Shown here: positions 32,943 through 41,901 of the stretch, piece by piece | How the letters are laid out: each line of letters begins with the position of its first letter | Position numbering within the stretch: the stretch's first letter is position 1 | Origin: Methylobacter sp. | GTDB lineage: Bacteria > Pseudomonadota > Gammaproteobacteria > Methylococcales > Methylomonadaceae | DNA: 47,686 bases | Assembly: GCA_025361585.1 (NCBI GenBank) | Contig: JANYKK010000166.1 | Span: 1 to 47,686 of the forward strand | Reading direction: 5' to 3' | The notes under the pieces: generated by a model | The model's input: the letters and a program-made list of their open reading frames with translations, nothing else | Databases searched by the model: none | What the model was told of the DNA's origin: nothing | Program-made: the position numbers and the translations under genes

Positions 32943-34127
32943 TTATTCAAGCTCTTCCAACTGCACTCTGCGGTTGTTGGCGCGACCTGCTTCAGTATCA
33001 TTGGTGTCGATAGGTCGGGTTAAGCCGTAGCCTCGGGCAGTCAATGTTCCCTTTGCATGGGCCCGGCTTAAGTAGCCTTTGACGGCCTGTGCGCGGCGCT
33101 CGGATAATCTTTGGTTGTAAGCCGCCGTGCCGGTGCTGCTGGTGTGGCCTTGCACCTCAATACGTACGCCGGGATTGTGGTTGATGACCATAACGGCATT
33201 ATCGAGTTCTTCATAATAGACGGGCTTAATGTCGCTTTTATCGTTGTCGAATTTCACATCGACAATCCAGCAGCCGAATTGGTTAACGTGAGCGCCTTTT
33301 GGGGTGATTGGGCATTTATCGATGCAATTGTTGATGCCGTCGCCATCGTCATCTTGGGTTGAGCAATCGGCAACCGGCTTGCCGGGTTTTAAGAAAACGC
33401 TTTGCACGAATTTTGCCATGCTGTTGCTGGTGAAAATCTGTTCGGCAGTGACGCTAAAGCCGCAACCGGAAATGCCTGAGAGATTGTTTAATACGGTTTG
33501 GCCGGATCTTTCCTCATCATTACCTACCCAGACTGTATATACGCATAACCGGTCGCCATATTGTTTTTTAAGGGATAGCACGGAGGCGGCAGGATCGGAA
33601 TTTAGTTCATGGCCGTCGCTGAGTATCAATACGGCGATGTTGCCGGTCATGGTTGATAAGTCTTCGGAGCTAGCCTCAATACCGCTAACCATCGGCGAAC
33701 CGCCGCTTGCGCAGGTCAGGCTGTCCACGCCGCTACCGAAAGTTGATTTGGAGTAGGGGGTCGGCGCTTGGTTAAGCCGGGTGAAGCCCCAGTCCAGGCA
33801 GGGGCCGAAACCAAAGCTGCGGATGCTTGAAGTCAGCTTCAGGTCGGGGATGGTCAGATTGATCCGGTTCAGAATTTCTTTTTCAACGGCTAGCTTGGTA
33901 GCGGTGGGTTGGGCCGGGTAGCCTACGCCATGATAATGTTCCGCCATTGATGACGAGGAATCATTGAGTACAAAGAAATTATCTGTTTTTTGCACATATT
34001 GTCCTGAGGCAACCAAACCGGTTAGTTCATGAGGGTGAAAAGTCTCGAAAGTGCTTAAAGGTTGCGAGGCGCAACCTGATATAAGTACGCTTGTAATGGC
34101 TGTCGCGATGATAAGTGTTTTTTTCAT
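32943..34127 (-). CDS. OmpA-family lipoprotein with vWA-like domain
   Basis: The 394-residue protein has a lipoprotein signal (ITSVLISGC, lipid-bearing Cys19). A von Willebrand A-like domain follows (FFVLNDSSSSMAEHY as the metal-site strand; AVLILSDGHELNSDP), then a calcium-type thrombospondin-3-like repeat DDDGDGINNCIDKCP. The C-terminal OmpA domain binds peptidoglycan (VRIEVQGHTSSTGTAAYNQRLSERRAQAV, ending NNRRVQLEELE). It is thus an outer-membrane lipoprotein tied to the wall with a periplasmic binding domain. The DxSxS metal site is DSSSS here. GGGAGA six bases before the ATG supports the start. No operon partner. Confidence 0.9.
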   Translation of the reverse strand: MKKTLIIATAITSVLISGCASQPLSTFETFHPHELTGLVASGQYVQKTDNFFVLNDSSSSMAEHYHGVGYPAQPTATKLAVEKEILNRINLTIPDLKLTSSIRSFGFGPCLDWGFTRLNQAPTPYSKSTFGSGVDSLTCASGGSPMVSGIEASSEDLSTMTGNIAVLILSDGHELNSDPAASVLSLKKQYGDRLCVYTVWVGNDEERSGQTVLNNLSGISGCGFSVTAEQIFTSNSMAKFVQSVFLKPGKPVADCSTQDDDGDGINNCIDKCPITPKGAHVNQFGCWIVDVKFDNDKSDIKPVYYEELDNAVMVINHNPGVRIEVQGHTSSTGTAAYNQRLSERRAQAVKGYLSRAHAKGTLTARGYGLTRPIDTNDTEAGRANNRRVQLEELE

Positions 34128-34349
34128 GATGTTCTCCCGGTTATTCAGTTGGAATGCTGGATGGTTTCAGGATATAAGAAATAGGCTGTTTATATAACTA
34201 GTACAAACACTTATTGGAAAAACCAAGCCGCGATTGCAGATTAACTTTAGGATTGGGTGTGAAAAACGATGTTAAAATAGCTTTAAGGCGGCATAAAAAA
34301 TTGTCGCCAAGCAAATCTCGACAGAATCATACTAACGAAATACTATCAA

Positions 34350-35753
34350 ATGACTATAAAAACACGTTTTGCCCCGAGTCCAACCGGTTATCTGCATGTG
34401 GGCGGCGCCCGCACCGCTTTGTTTTCCTGGCTATATGCGCGCAAGCATGGCGGGAAGTTTATTTTACGGATCGAGGACACCGATCTTGAACGATCCACGC
34501 AGGAGTCGGTCGATGCGATTTTGGAAGGCATGACTTGGTTGGGGTTGGAATACGACGAAGGCCCGTTTTATCAAACCCACCATTTCGACCGCTATAAAGA
34601 AATTATCCAGCAGTTGCTCGACCAAGGCGACGCCTATTATTGCTATTGCAGCAAAGACGAGCTGGAGCAGTTGCGCACCGAGCAAATGGCGAATAAGGAA
34701 AAACCGCGCTATAACGGCAAATGCCGGGATTTGACTGGCGCGAAAGGCGACCGGGAAGCGGTGATCCGCTTTAAGAATCCCGTAGACGGCGCAGTCACCA
34801 TTCCCGATCTGATTAAGGGCGACATCGTGGTTGCCAATAAAGAACTGGACGATTTGATTATCGCCCGGGGCGACGGCACGCCGACCTATAATTTGACGGT
34901 GGTGGTTGACGATATGGATATGAAAGTCACCCATGTCATTCGCGGCGATGACCATATCAACAATACGCCGAGGCAGATGAACATTCTTAAAGCCTTGGGT
35001 GCGGAACTGCCTAAATACGCGCATCTGCCGATGATACTGGGGCCGGACGGCGCGAGGTTGTCTAAACGCCACGGTGCAGTCAGCGTGATGCAGTTTCGCG
35101 ATGACGGCTATTTGCCCGATGCCTTGCTGAATTATCTGGTGCGTCTGGGCTGGTCACATGGCGATCAGGAGATTTTTACGGTCGATGAAATGGTCGAGCA
35201 TTTTGACTTGGAAAATGTCAATGTGTCGGCGTCGGCGTTTAACACCGAAAAGCTGTTATGGCTGAATCACCAGTACATCATGAACAGTGACCCGGCGCAT
35301 GTGGCGCGCCATTTAAGCTGGCACATGGGCGAGCTGGGCATCGATCCTACCGAAGGCCCGAGTCTGGTCGAGATGGTCAAGGCGCAACGGGAACGCTGCA
35401 AGACGCTGGTTGAAATAGCCGCTGCCAGCGTTTATTTCTACAAGGATTTTGATGTGTACGATGAAAAGGCTGCTAAAAAGAATTTCACTCCCGGCTCGGA
35501 TGAAGTTTTGGCCAAGCTGCACGATGAATTTGCTGCGGTCAGCGAATGGAATGGCGAAGCCTTGCACCAGATTGTAGTGAATCTTGCTGAAACCCTGGAG
35601 CTGGGTTTGGGCAAGGTGGCTCAGCCGTTGCGTGTTGCTGTTTGCGGCTCGGCGGTTTCCCCTGCAATCGATATAACCTTGTCGTTGCTGGGCAAAGAAA
35701 AAACCTTAGCCAGGATTCAGCGTGCCATAAGCCATATAAAAAATTCAAATTAG
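34350..35753 (+). CDS. gltX: Glutamyl-tRNA synthetase
   Basis: GltX charges tRNA-Glu. The 467-residue class I enzyme has the HIGH-type motif in [18 protein letters not shown] and the KMSKS-type motif in ARLSKRHGA, with [10 protein letters not shown] and [13 protein letters not shown] between them and an anticodon-binding helical C-terminus. The zinc-site cysteines [11 protein letters not shown] are present. It is followed within 50 bases by tRNA-Ala and then two genes for its own substrate, tRNA-Glu, an arrangement that could coordinate their supply. Confidence 0.98.
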   Translation: MTIKTRFAPSPTGYLHVGGARTALFSWLYARKHGGKFILRIEDTDLERSTQESVDAILEGMTWLGLEYDEGPFYQTHHFDRYKEIIQQLLDQGDAYYCYCSKDELEQLRTEQMANKEKPRYNGKCRDLTGAKGDREAVIRFKNPVDGAVTIPDLIKGDIVVANKELDDLIIARGDGTPTYNLTVVVDDMDMKVTHVIRGDDHINNTPRQMNILKALGAELPKYAHLPMILGPDGARLSKRHGAVSVMQFRDDGYLPDALLNYLVRLGWSHGDQEIFTVDEMVEHFDLENVNVSASAFNTEKLLWLNHQYIMNSDPAHVARHLSWHMGELGIDPTEGPSLVEMVKAQRERCKTLVEIAAASVYFYKDFDVYDEKAAKKNFTPGSDEVLAKLHDEFAAVSEWNGEALHQIVVNLAETLELGLGKVAQPLRVAVCGSAVSPAIDITLSLLGKEKTLARIQRAISHIKNSN

Positions 35754-35755
35754 TC

Positions 35756-35784
35756 TTGGCCTCGATGGCTAATTGCTGTAGAAT
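35756..35784 (+). promoter_or_regulatory. Promoter of the tRNA cluster
   Basis: TTGGCC and TAGAAT are exactly 17 bases apart, starting right after the gltX stop and ending 18 bases before tRNA-Ala. Confidence 0.6.
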
Positions 35785-35802
35785 GCCGGTTCTCAGCTTA
35801 GA

Positions 35803-35878
<76 letters not shown>

Positions 35879-35899
35879 AAAGTTGATAAACCAGTTTTA

Positions 35900-35975
35900 G
35901 TCCCCATCGTCTAGTGGCCTAGGACACCGCCCTTTCACGGCGGTAACGGGGGTTCGAACCCCCCTGGGGACGCCA
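35900..35975 (+). tRNA. tRNA-Glu (anticodon TTC), first copy
   Basis: The 76-base tRNA has acceptor GTCCCCA/TGGGGAC, anticodon stem CCGCC/GGCGG with loop CTTTCAC (TTC) and an encoded CCA end. It is identical to the copy at 36053-36128, including 12 bases in front. Confidence 0.97.
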
Positions 35976-35986
35976 CTATACATAAG

Positions 35987-36010
35987 GCCTATGTCTATAG
36001 GCTTTTTTTA
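35987..36010 (+). terminator. Terminator after the first tRNA-Glu
   Basis: GCCTAT-GTCT-ATAGGC is followed by seven T. It would end or weaken transcription before the second tRNA-Glu copy. Confidence 0.75.
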
Positions 36011-36052
36011 TGACAGTTGATATTGTTGTGCAGGCTGACTAAACCAGTTTTA

Positions 36053-36128
36053 GTCCCCATCGTCTAGTGGCCTAGGACACCGCCCTTTCACGGCGGTAAC
36101 GGGGGTTCGAACCCCCCTGGGGACGCCA
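36053..36128 (+). tRNA. tRNA-Glu (anticodon TTC), second copy
   Basis: It is an exact duplicate of the preceding tRNA-Glu. The 12 bases before it (AAACCAGTTTTA, 36041-36052) also repeat those before the first copy, so a segment of about 88 bases was duplicated. Confidence 0.97.
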
Positions 36129-36135
36129 TTAATTG

Positions 36136-36168
36136 AAAGGGTTATCAGAGATGATAACCCTTTTTTTT
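36136..36168 (+). terminator. Terminator of the tRNA cluster
   Basis: The 11-base stem AAAGGGTTATC (36136-36146) with 36153-36163 has a 6-base loop and runs into a T tract. Confidence 0.9.
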
Positions 36169-36330
36169 GCCTGTCGATTTTGTTGTTAAGCGATTAGCAA
36201 GAAAGGGCGTGGAGAGTCAAGCTGGTTCGGTTTTGACTTTAGTGTCGCATATTACCGTTTTATCATCGATTGATACTCGGGCGAGTTCTGCATCAAATAA
36301 AGCGGAATAATAAAAGATTCTGCTGCTGGG

Positions 36331-37341
36331 TTACCTACATGAGATAGGAAAAGAAAAACTGTTGGCCACCGGTTCAATTTGAAAAATTCGGTTTGGCATG
36401 CGCGTGTTATAGTCTTTTTCTATCCCTTCGTGATTGCGTTCGCGTAATTTAAAAGAATTACAATCGGCTATTAGGTGCGTGCCAAAGGGCGTTTCAATTG
36501 CATCCTGCACCCATTTGACCGGGTAGTAACGACTTGTGCCAGGAATCTTTTTTTGAAGGGTAAAGTCTTTATCGAACAGCAACACTTCGCCTTTGCGTGA
36601 ATTCGATAGCATATAGCCTGCGGAATGGGGTCGAATGTGGTGTGCGCCGTTCAAGTCTTTGATTACAATCTCATGCTTTAATGTGGCCCTGTCAATTCTG
36701 GCAACTACCCCTTGATAAAATAAAATAGTTAGAATTTTTGTCGGATCATAAGGATCGACAATGGCCGAGTTAAGATGGGTTGTTTGCAATCGGCCTGGAT
36801 AATTTTTGAGCCGATGATCCTGTTGCTTATCAATGATTCGCGTACCGCCGCCATAGGCTTGATCGTAACCCTGTTCCGTGCCCCACCAAGACCAGATAAG
36901 ATTGCCGTCTAAATCAAATTCCAATAACGCATCAATGCCGCTAGCTGTAACTAATAACCCTTTTTCGGTTCTATGCAGTGAGCGAACCTGAGTGAGTAAC
37001 GGATTGCGTATTTCCAGATCGATCTCGCCTTTATCATTGAGCCTAACAATATGCTCATCCCCTGGCACGCCATCCTTGAAACACGGTAATCCGGTAATAA
37101 AATACAAACCTTCGCCGACAACATACTGCATGCCCAAAGGTTTGACTGGATGATAACTACCTAATGATTTAATGCCGCCCAGTTCACCATTATGTTCAAA
37201 CAGTTCAATTTTTCCACCTGGCGAGCCGCTAAAAACGTCATTAGAGCGATCTGCACCTCTAAGTATTCTGTTTAATCTAAATTTTACATAGTCCCAATTA
37301 GTTTGAGGATAAGAGACAACAAATTTTATCGAATTATTCAT
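36331..37341 (-). CDS. Predicted beta-propeller protein of unknown function
   Basis: I do not recognise the family with certainty. The 336 residues have no signal peptide. They show repeated blade-like strands (LLEFDLDGNLIWSWW, KGEVLLFDKDFTLQKKI, ILTILFYQGVVARID) with Trp and His patches (TTHLNSAIVDP, GAHHIRPHSAGY) reminiscent of arylsulfotransferase or NHL-type propellers. The gene is clearly more AT-rich than its neighbours and lies directly behind the duplicated tRNA-Glu genes, which suggests horizontal arrival. AAGAGC about eight bases before the ATG is a fair ribosome site. It is monocistronic. Confidence 0.7.
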   Translation of the reverse strand: MNNSIKFVVSYPQTNWDYVKFRLNRILRGADRSNDVFSGSPGGKIELFEHNGELGGIKSLGSYHPVKPLGMQYVVGEGLYFITGLPCFKDGVPGDEHIVRLNDKGEIDLEIRNPLLTQVRSLHRTEKGLLVTASGIDALLEFDLDGNLIWSWWGTEQGYDQAYGGGTRIIDKQQDHRLKNYPGRLQTTHLNSAIVDPYDPTKILTILFYQGVVARIDRATLKHEIVIKDLNGAHHIRPHSAGYMLSNSRKGEVLLFDKDFTLQKKIPGTSRYYPVKWVQDAIETPFGTHLIADCNSFKLRERNHEGIEKDYNTRMPNRIFQIEPVANSFSFPISCR

Positions 37342-37635
37342 TAAATGCTCTTTTAGGCGAGAATCGCTGATTATTCACAAATTGAATTTAGTTCAAAAGA
37401 GTGAAAAAGTAGCGCGGTGCTCAGTATCAATTTAATGCGGGTCAATTGTCGGGAAAAACGAGCATTCTAACTTAAGTTTATCAGGATAGTGAAATCAACT
37501 AATTCAATCAATAGGTGTCATTGCCTATCGGGTGCGCCCACTATTGAAATGAATTCCTTTCATCGCAAAGCCCTGGAGATTATTTTAGCGGTTATTTTGG
37601 GCTACAATGCGTAACCCGGTTTGAGAGCAGACATA

Positions 37636-39246
37636 ATGAAAATACGAATGAAGAAAAGCTGCGTTTATTGCCTGATTAGCCTTGCGCTGCTTAGTTGTAC
37701 AGCGGCAGACAGCGTCAAGCCTGTGGCTGCTAAAGTCAAAAACGTGATCATGATTATCGGCGATGGCATGGGGCCGCAGCAGGTGGGCTTATTGTTGTCG
37801 TATGCCAGACAGGCCCCGCATAGCGTTATCGCTAGCCGCACCACCGCGTTAGACCGGATGATGGAGCAGGGCCGATTGGGTATCTCGATGACCTACACCG
37901 CCGACACGCTGGTAACCGATTCAGCGGCATCGGCAACGCAGCTGGCGACGGGGAAATTTGCCGGTGCGGAAATGATAGGTTTGGATAAAGACGGCAATCC
38001 TCAGGAAAATATTATCGAAAAAGCTCGGCTCATGGGTAAAGCGACCGGTTTGGTTTCGGATACGCGCATTACCCATGCAACCCCTGCCGCTTTCGCCGCA
38101 CACCAGACACACCGCAGCCAAGAAAACACCATCCCGGAAGATTTACTGGCAACCGGAGCGGATGTCATGTTTTCGGGTGGTTTAAGTTTTTGGCTGCCAG
38201 AGCAGGCCAATGACAAAAAATCCGCGCTGCACCAGCAATTGGCGCAGATGACAGGCAACAGTATCGAGATCAAATCATCGCGCAAAGATGCCAAAAACTT
38301 GTTAACTATTGCACAGCAACAAGGCTACACGCTGGCGTTCAATAAGGCGCAGTTGCAACAGGCTACCGGCAAAACGTTGGGCTTGTTTGCCGCGTCCGGC
38401 ATGGCAAACGGCATTGTCGAAACTCAAAATCGTGGTGACGCTTTGCATACCGAGCCGACTTTAAAGGAAATGTCACTGCAAGCCCTGAAGATTCTAAGTC
38501 GCAACGAACAGGGCTTTTTCCTGATGATCGAATCGGGGCAAATCGATTGGGCCGCGCATCGCAATGACACCGGCCTGTTGTTGCATGAAATGCTGCGCTT
38601 TAACGACACCTTGAATGCAGTGCTGGACTGGGCGGAAAACCGGCAGGACACGCTGATCATAGTCACCGCCGACCATGAAACCGGCGGTTTCGGCTTTAGT
38701 TATTCCGGCGTAGACATCCCCAAACCGCACACTCTGCCGGGAGCTGCATTTGCAGGCGGAACCTTGTTTCAGCCTAACTTTAATTTCGGCAATCCTGATG
38801 TATTGGACAAAATTTACGCGCAACAACTGAGCTATCACGATATTTTCATCCAGTTTGACAAGTTGCCTAAAGACCAGCAAACGCCGATAAAACTGACCGA
38901 ACTGGTTAATCGCTACACGGAATTTAAGATCACTGAAGCGCAAGCGGTAAAAATCCTGGCAACCGAAGCTAATCCGTTGTATCGGGCAGGGCATATGTCG
39001 CTGGGTGAGAAAACAGTACCAAAAATGGAAGTCAACGGCGCGTTCTTCGTTTATCAAAAAGAGAATCGCGAAAACCTGCTGGCGCAGGCCGTCTCCGTCA
39101 GCCAGCAGGTAGTCTGGGCGACCGGAACCCATACCAGCACCCCGGTGTTCGTTTTTGTAAAGGGCGAGGAGCAAACTATGCAGCCTTTCGCCAAAATCCT
39201 GCATCACACCCAGCTGGGCCGGTTGACGATTGATGCGTTGAATTAA
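37636..39246 (+). CDS. Alkaline phosphatase family protein, probable lipoprotein
   Basis: It hydrolyses phosphate monoesters outside the cytoplasm. The 536-residue protein has a signal peptide with a lipobox-like end (LISLALLSC). The PhoA-type site follows: IIGDGMG (metal Asp), the nucleophile Ser96 in LVTDSAASATQLATG, HATPAAFAAHQTHR, MIESGQIDWAAHRND, TADHETGGF and GTHTSTPV, which together bind two Zn and one Mg. It resembles the larger marine-type enzymes more than E. coli PhoA. The frame opens at a TTG (37621); I choose the ATG at 37636. No Pho box is visible upstream. A MITE-like repeat begins ten bases after the stop. Confidence 0.93.
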   Translation: MKIRMKKSCVYCLISLALLSCTAADSVKPVAAKVKNVIMIIGDGMGPQQVGLLLSYARQAPHSVIASRTTALDRMMEQGRLGISMTYTADTLVTDSAASATQLATGKFAGAEMIGLDKDGNPQENIIEKARLMGKATGLVSDTRITHATPAAFAAHQTHRSQENTIPEDLLATGADVMFSGGLSFWLPEQANDKKSALHQQLAQMTGNSIEIKSSRKDAKNLLTIAQQQGYTLAFNKAQLQQATGKTLGLFAASGMANGIVETQNRGDALHTEPTLKEMSLQALKILSRNEQGFFLMIESGQIDWAAHRNDTGLLLHEMLRFNDTLNAVLDWAENRQDTLIIVTADHETGGFGFSYSGVDIPKPHTLPGAAFAGGTLFQPNFNFGNPDVLDKIYAQQLSYHDIFIQFDKLPKDQQTPIKLTELVNRYTEFKITEAQAVKILATEANPLYRAGHMSLGEKTVPKMEVNGAFFVYQKENRENLLAQAVSVSQQVVWATGTHTSTPVFVFVKGEEQTMQPFAKILHHTQLGRLTIDALN

Positions 39247-39255
39247 ACAGTCCGC

Positions 39256-39456
39256 TTAGCAAGATGCCTGAGATAATGAGATAGCTCAAAAAAACACGTC
39301 ATTCTGGCATAGATGCCGGATCCGTTAGAGCGCGAAGCGAATCCAGAGCCATGGACGGTTGCAAATACCTCTTAGGCATCTCATGCATTCACATCCATGT
39401 GACTGGATACTGGCATCCATGCCAGTATGACGGTGCTGGCTGAGGCATCTTGATAA
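39256..39456. repeat. MITE-like repeat, copy C (after the phosphatase gene)
   Basis: It is 201 bases long with terminal inverted repeats: TTAGCAAGATGCCTGAG at 39256-39272 against CTGAGGCATCTTGATAA at 39440-39456 (15 of 17 match). Internal hairpins are TACTGGC-ATCCAT-GCCAGTA (39408-39427), CAC-ATCCAT-GTG (39390-39401) and AGCC-ATGGAC-GGTT (39347-39360). No transposase is encoded. Confidence 0.85.
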
Positions 39457-39538
39457 TCTGGTTAAATGATCATGTCATCAAATCTTAACGTGGCTAACTC
39501 AGAATACCCCTTGAATCATTTGACAAGGGTTAGTTGCC

Positions 39539-39661
39539 ATGAACAAATTCATACTGAATAATCTCAACGTAATGACCGCATCATTGGCTATGTCTGTTTT
39601 GGCTTTAGTTGTAGCCTGGGGTGTTGAGCTACTGGTTAAGGAATTGTTTCGCTTGGGGTAG
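39539..39661 (+). CDS. 40-residue single-span membrane peptide
   Basis: The ATG at 39539 has AAGGG about nine bases upstream. The 40 codons give a polar start (MNKFILNNLN), a clean hydrophobic span (TASLAMSVLALVVAWGVELL) and a charged end (VKELFRLG). This is a plausible small inner-membrane protein. No family is recognised. The stop runs straight into a hairpin, as in a complete small transcription unit. Confidence 0.5.
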   Translation: MNKFILNNLNVMTASLAMSVLALVVAWGVELLVKELFRLG

Positions 39662-39680
39662 GGTGCGCATCGCGCACCCT
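39660..39680. repeat. AGGGTGCGC-ATC-GCGCACCCT hairpin
   Basis: This perfect 9-base stem with a 3-base loop overlaps the stop codon of the small peptide gene. It has the form of a widespread GTGCGC-type repeat and may serve as a terminator. Confidence 0.7.
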
Positions 39681-39810
39681 TTACGAATGCCAACGACTGG
39701 GCGTAGAAAAAGAGTGCGGCGCCCCTACTGAACTCAATAGTTCAAGCCGGGTACGGACAGCGTACTCTATGACCATGGCATTATTTCAACCGGCTTAAAA
39801 CCGGCAACAA

Positions 39811-40764
39811 CTACAACCACCCCTTCCGCTTAAAAAACCAATAAGGCGCAATTCCCGACAGCAGCATTAAGCCCAGCGCACTGGGATAACCCAGCTGCAA
39901 ATTGAGTTCCGGCATGTGCTGGAAATTCATGCCGTAAATGCTGGCGACCAGGGTAGGGGGCAGGAACACTACGGCGGCAATGGAAAATATTTTTATAATC
40001 TTATTTTGGGCAATGTTGATAAAGCCTTGGGTCGAGTCCATCAGGAAGTTGATTTTATCGAACAGGAATGTGGTATGCGACATCAAGGTATCCACGTCGC
40101 GCATGATCTCCCGTGCCGTTTCCTGCAACTCGGGATGGTCGCGCAAATGCCGTTGCAGAAAGGATATGGAGCGTTGCGTGTCCATCAGGCATAGCCGAAC
40201 CTTACCGTTGCTGTCTTCCAGTTTGGCCAGTTGATCGATGGCATTTTCAAGGTCGGAGTCAATTTCTTCCAGTACCAGATAGCTGACGTCTTCCAGTTTG
40301 CGATGAATGTCTTCCAGCGCATCGGCGAGGTTTTCCACTTTTTGCTCGAAGATAAGCACTAACAATTCCTGCGGCGAATGCGCCGCTACTTGCCCATGCC
40401 GGGCGCGCATACGCAGCAGGCGAAAATCGGCCAACGCACCTTCGCGCAGGGTGATTAACCGGTCGTTTTGCAAGATAAAGGCGACGGTTGCAGTGCTGTG
40501 CCGTCCTTCGCTTTGAGCAAGAAACAAGGAGCGCACATGGACGCCGGTGTTGTCGGTAAAGTAACGCGCGGAGGACTCGATTTCTTCTACGTCATCCGAT
40601 TCGGGCAGCGTGGTGCGCAGGAATGCTTGCAGCTGGGCGCGTTCATTATCGCTGGGATCGTGGGCGTCTATCCAGGCGGCTTGGGCGACCGCTTGCTTGA
40701 GCTGATCTTCAGGCGGTGTTTGTTCTTTGAGCCGACCTTTGTCGAAATTGAATAGTCGTAACAT
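39811..40764 (-). CDS. corA: CorA family divalent-cation transporter
   Basis: CorA forms a pentameric Mg2+ channel in the inner membrane. The 317-residue protein has the long cytoplasmic domain with coiled helices (LADALEDIHRKLEDVSYLVLEEID), then two C-terminal membrane segments. The selectivity motif YGMNF follows the first one (IFSIAAVVFLPPTLVASIYGMNF), and the basic end FFKRKGWL is typical. Co, Ni or Zn transport cannot be excluded. sixA lies 33 bases upstream on the same strand, so the two probably form an operon. Confidence 0.95.
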   Translation of the reverse strand: MLRLFNFDKGRLKEQTPPEDQLKQAVAQAAWIDAHDPSDNERAQLQAFLRTTLPESDDVEEIESSARYFTDNTGVHVRSLFLAQSEGRHSTATVAFILQNDRLITLREGALADFRLLRMRARHGQVAAHSPQELLVLIFEQKVENLADALEDIHRKLEDVSYLVLEEIDSDLENAIDQLAKLEDSNGKVRLCLMDTQRSISFLQRHLRDHPELQETAREIMRDVDTLMSHTTFLFDKINFLMDSTQGFINIAQNKIIKIFSIAAVVFLPPTLVASIYGMNFQHMPELNLQLGYPSALGLMLLSGIAPYWFFKRKGWL

Positions 40765-40797
40765 TAGGGAATTCCCGTTTTTTATGCATTTATTTAT

Positions 40798-41307
40798 TTA
40801 TTCAGGCAGGCTATCCGGGCGAATCAGCGTGACCAGTTTGGCGCTGCCTTCGGCCAGCTCTGTCCAGTCGCCATCAAAGGTGAGGTGGGCCAAAGCGGCG
40901 GTAGGCAGGCATTTTCCGTTGGCCGATAACGGAATCGTATGGGGGGTTAATTTTAACAGCAAGTCTTCCAAACCGGGGTTGTGGCCGACCAACAGCACGC
41001 GGCGTTGATGACCAACGGTTGTTAATAGGGCAAGCAAGGTCTGGGCGGTTGCTTCATAAATACGCGGGTCGCAGACAATAGCCGATTCGTCTATATCCAG
41101 TTGCCTGCAAACCCGCCGTGCAGTTTCCAGGGTGCGTGTTGCCGGAGAGCTGAGTATGGTGTCGGGGATCAAGCGCTGCTCATATAACCAACGTCCTATC
41201 CGTTTGGCGGCGCGGCGTCCGCGTTTTTTTAATGGACGGGAAAAGTCATCCATCTCAACCGACCAATCCGACTTGGCATGACGTAATAATAAAAGTTCGT
41301 GGGTCAT
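40798..41307 (-). CDS. sixA: Phosphohistidine phosphatase SixA
   Basis: SixA is a small histidine-phosphatase-superfamily enzyme that removes phosphate from phosphohistidine of signalling proteins. The 169 residues start LLLLRHAKSDWS, with the catalytic His in RHAKS. They continue with SSPATRTLETARRV and VLLVGHNPGLEDLL, where the second active-site His lies. It is preceded by a gap of about 250 bases and is probably cotranscribed with corA. Confidence 0.9.
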   Translation of the reverse strand: MTHELLLLRHAKSDWSVEMDDFSRPLKKRGRRAAKRIGRWLYEQRLIPDTILSSPATRTLETARRVCRQLDIDESAIVCDPRIYEATAQTLLALLTTVGHQRRVLLVGHNPGLEDLLLKLTPHTIPLSANGKCLPTAALAHLTFDGDWTELAEGSAKLVTLIRPDSLPE

Positions 41308-41560
41308 AAAATAGTTTTGTCAATCAGGGTGATGTCGGACATATATAAGCCTGCAATACTATACCAGCTTATCGTTACAAACTTATTACTCTAAAGTAAA
41401 AAAATAGCTGAAAGTTAGCCAGTTTGAGTCATACGGTATTTTAGGGCTGGGCTTGATCGGTGGTACTACTTATTGATTGAAGGGGGTGACTTCTCTATGC
41501 TACAGATGGTTATGCAATATCAACAGGGTTTTAAGTTAACTAATAACAATGAGGTGAGTC

Positions 41561-41827
41561 ATGTCTGTAAAAGAAGATTTTGAAAATTTGTTGGATAAGT
41601 TGCAAGTAGAGCGCGATGAAATTAATTTAAAAATGCATCTGGCTTCGATGGAAGCTAAGCAGGAATTTGAGGACGCCGAAAAACAATGGCACCGTTTAAA
41701 AATCAAAGCCGCTGAAATAGCGGATGAGTCGGTGGATACCTCCGAGGACTTTATTGCCAAGGCCAAGATAGTCGGTGAAGAACTTAAAGATGCTTACTAC
41801 CGCATTGGCAAACGCTTGGCCGATTAA
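41561..41827 (+). CDS. Small coiled-coil protein
   Basis: These 88 residues are almost wholly helical and highly charged (KEDFENLLDKLQVERDEINL, EFEDAEKQWHRLKIKAAEIA), with heptad spacing over most of the length and no Cys. GAGGTG shortly before the ATG is a strong ribosome site. Similar small helical proteins occur in related bacteria without known function. It lies 74 bases before the VTT-reductase on the same strand and could be cotranscribed. Confidence 0.75.
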   Translation: MSVKEDFENLLDKLQVERDEINLKMHLASMEAKQEFEDAEKQWHRLKIKAAEIADESVDTSEDFIAKAKIVGEELKDAYYRIGKRLAD

Positions 41828-41901
41828 GTTTTTACGAGGGTAATAATCAAGGCTATGGAGAATTCCTGTTAATATGTCCTAAAATCGGCAAGGAGAATAG
41901 C

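Noticed and set aside
35888-36128. Duplicated tRNA-Glu as attachment sites of an integrated element
   Set aside because: The copies are only 150 bases apart, nothing lies between them, and no integrase is present. Tandem duplication explains them.
38494-39207. 237-codon minus-strand frame
   Set aside because: It is the mirror of the alkaline phosphatase gene, whose active-site motifs prove the plus strand.
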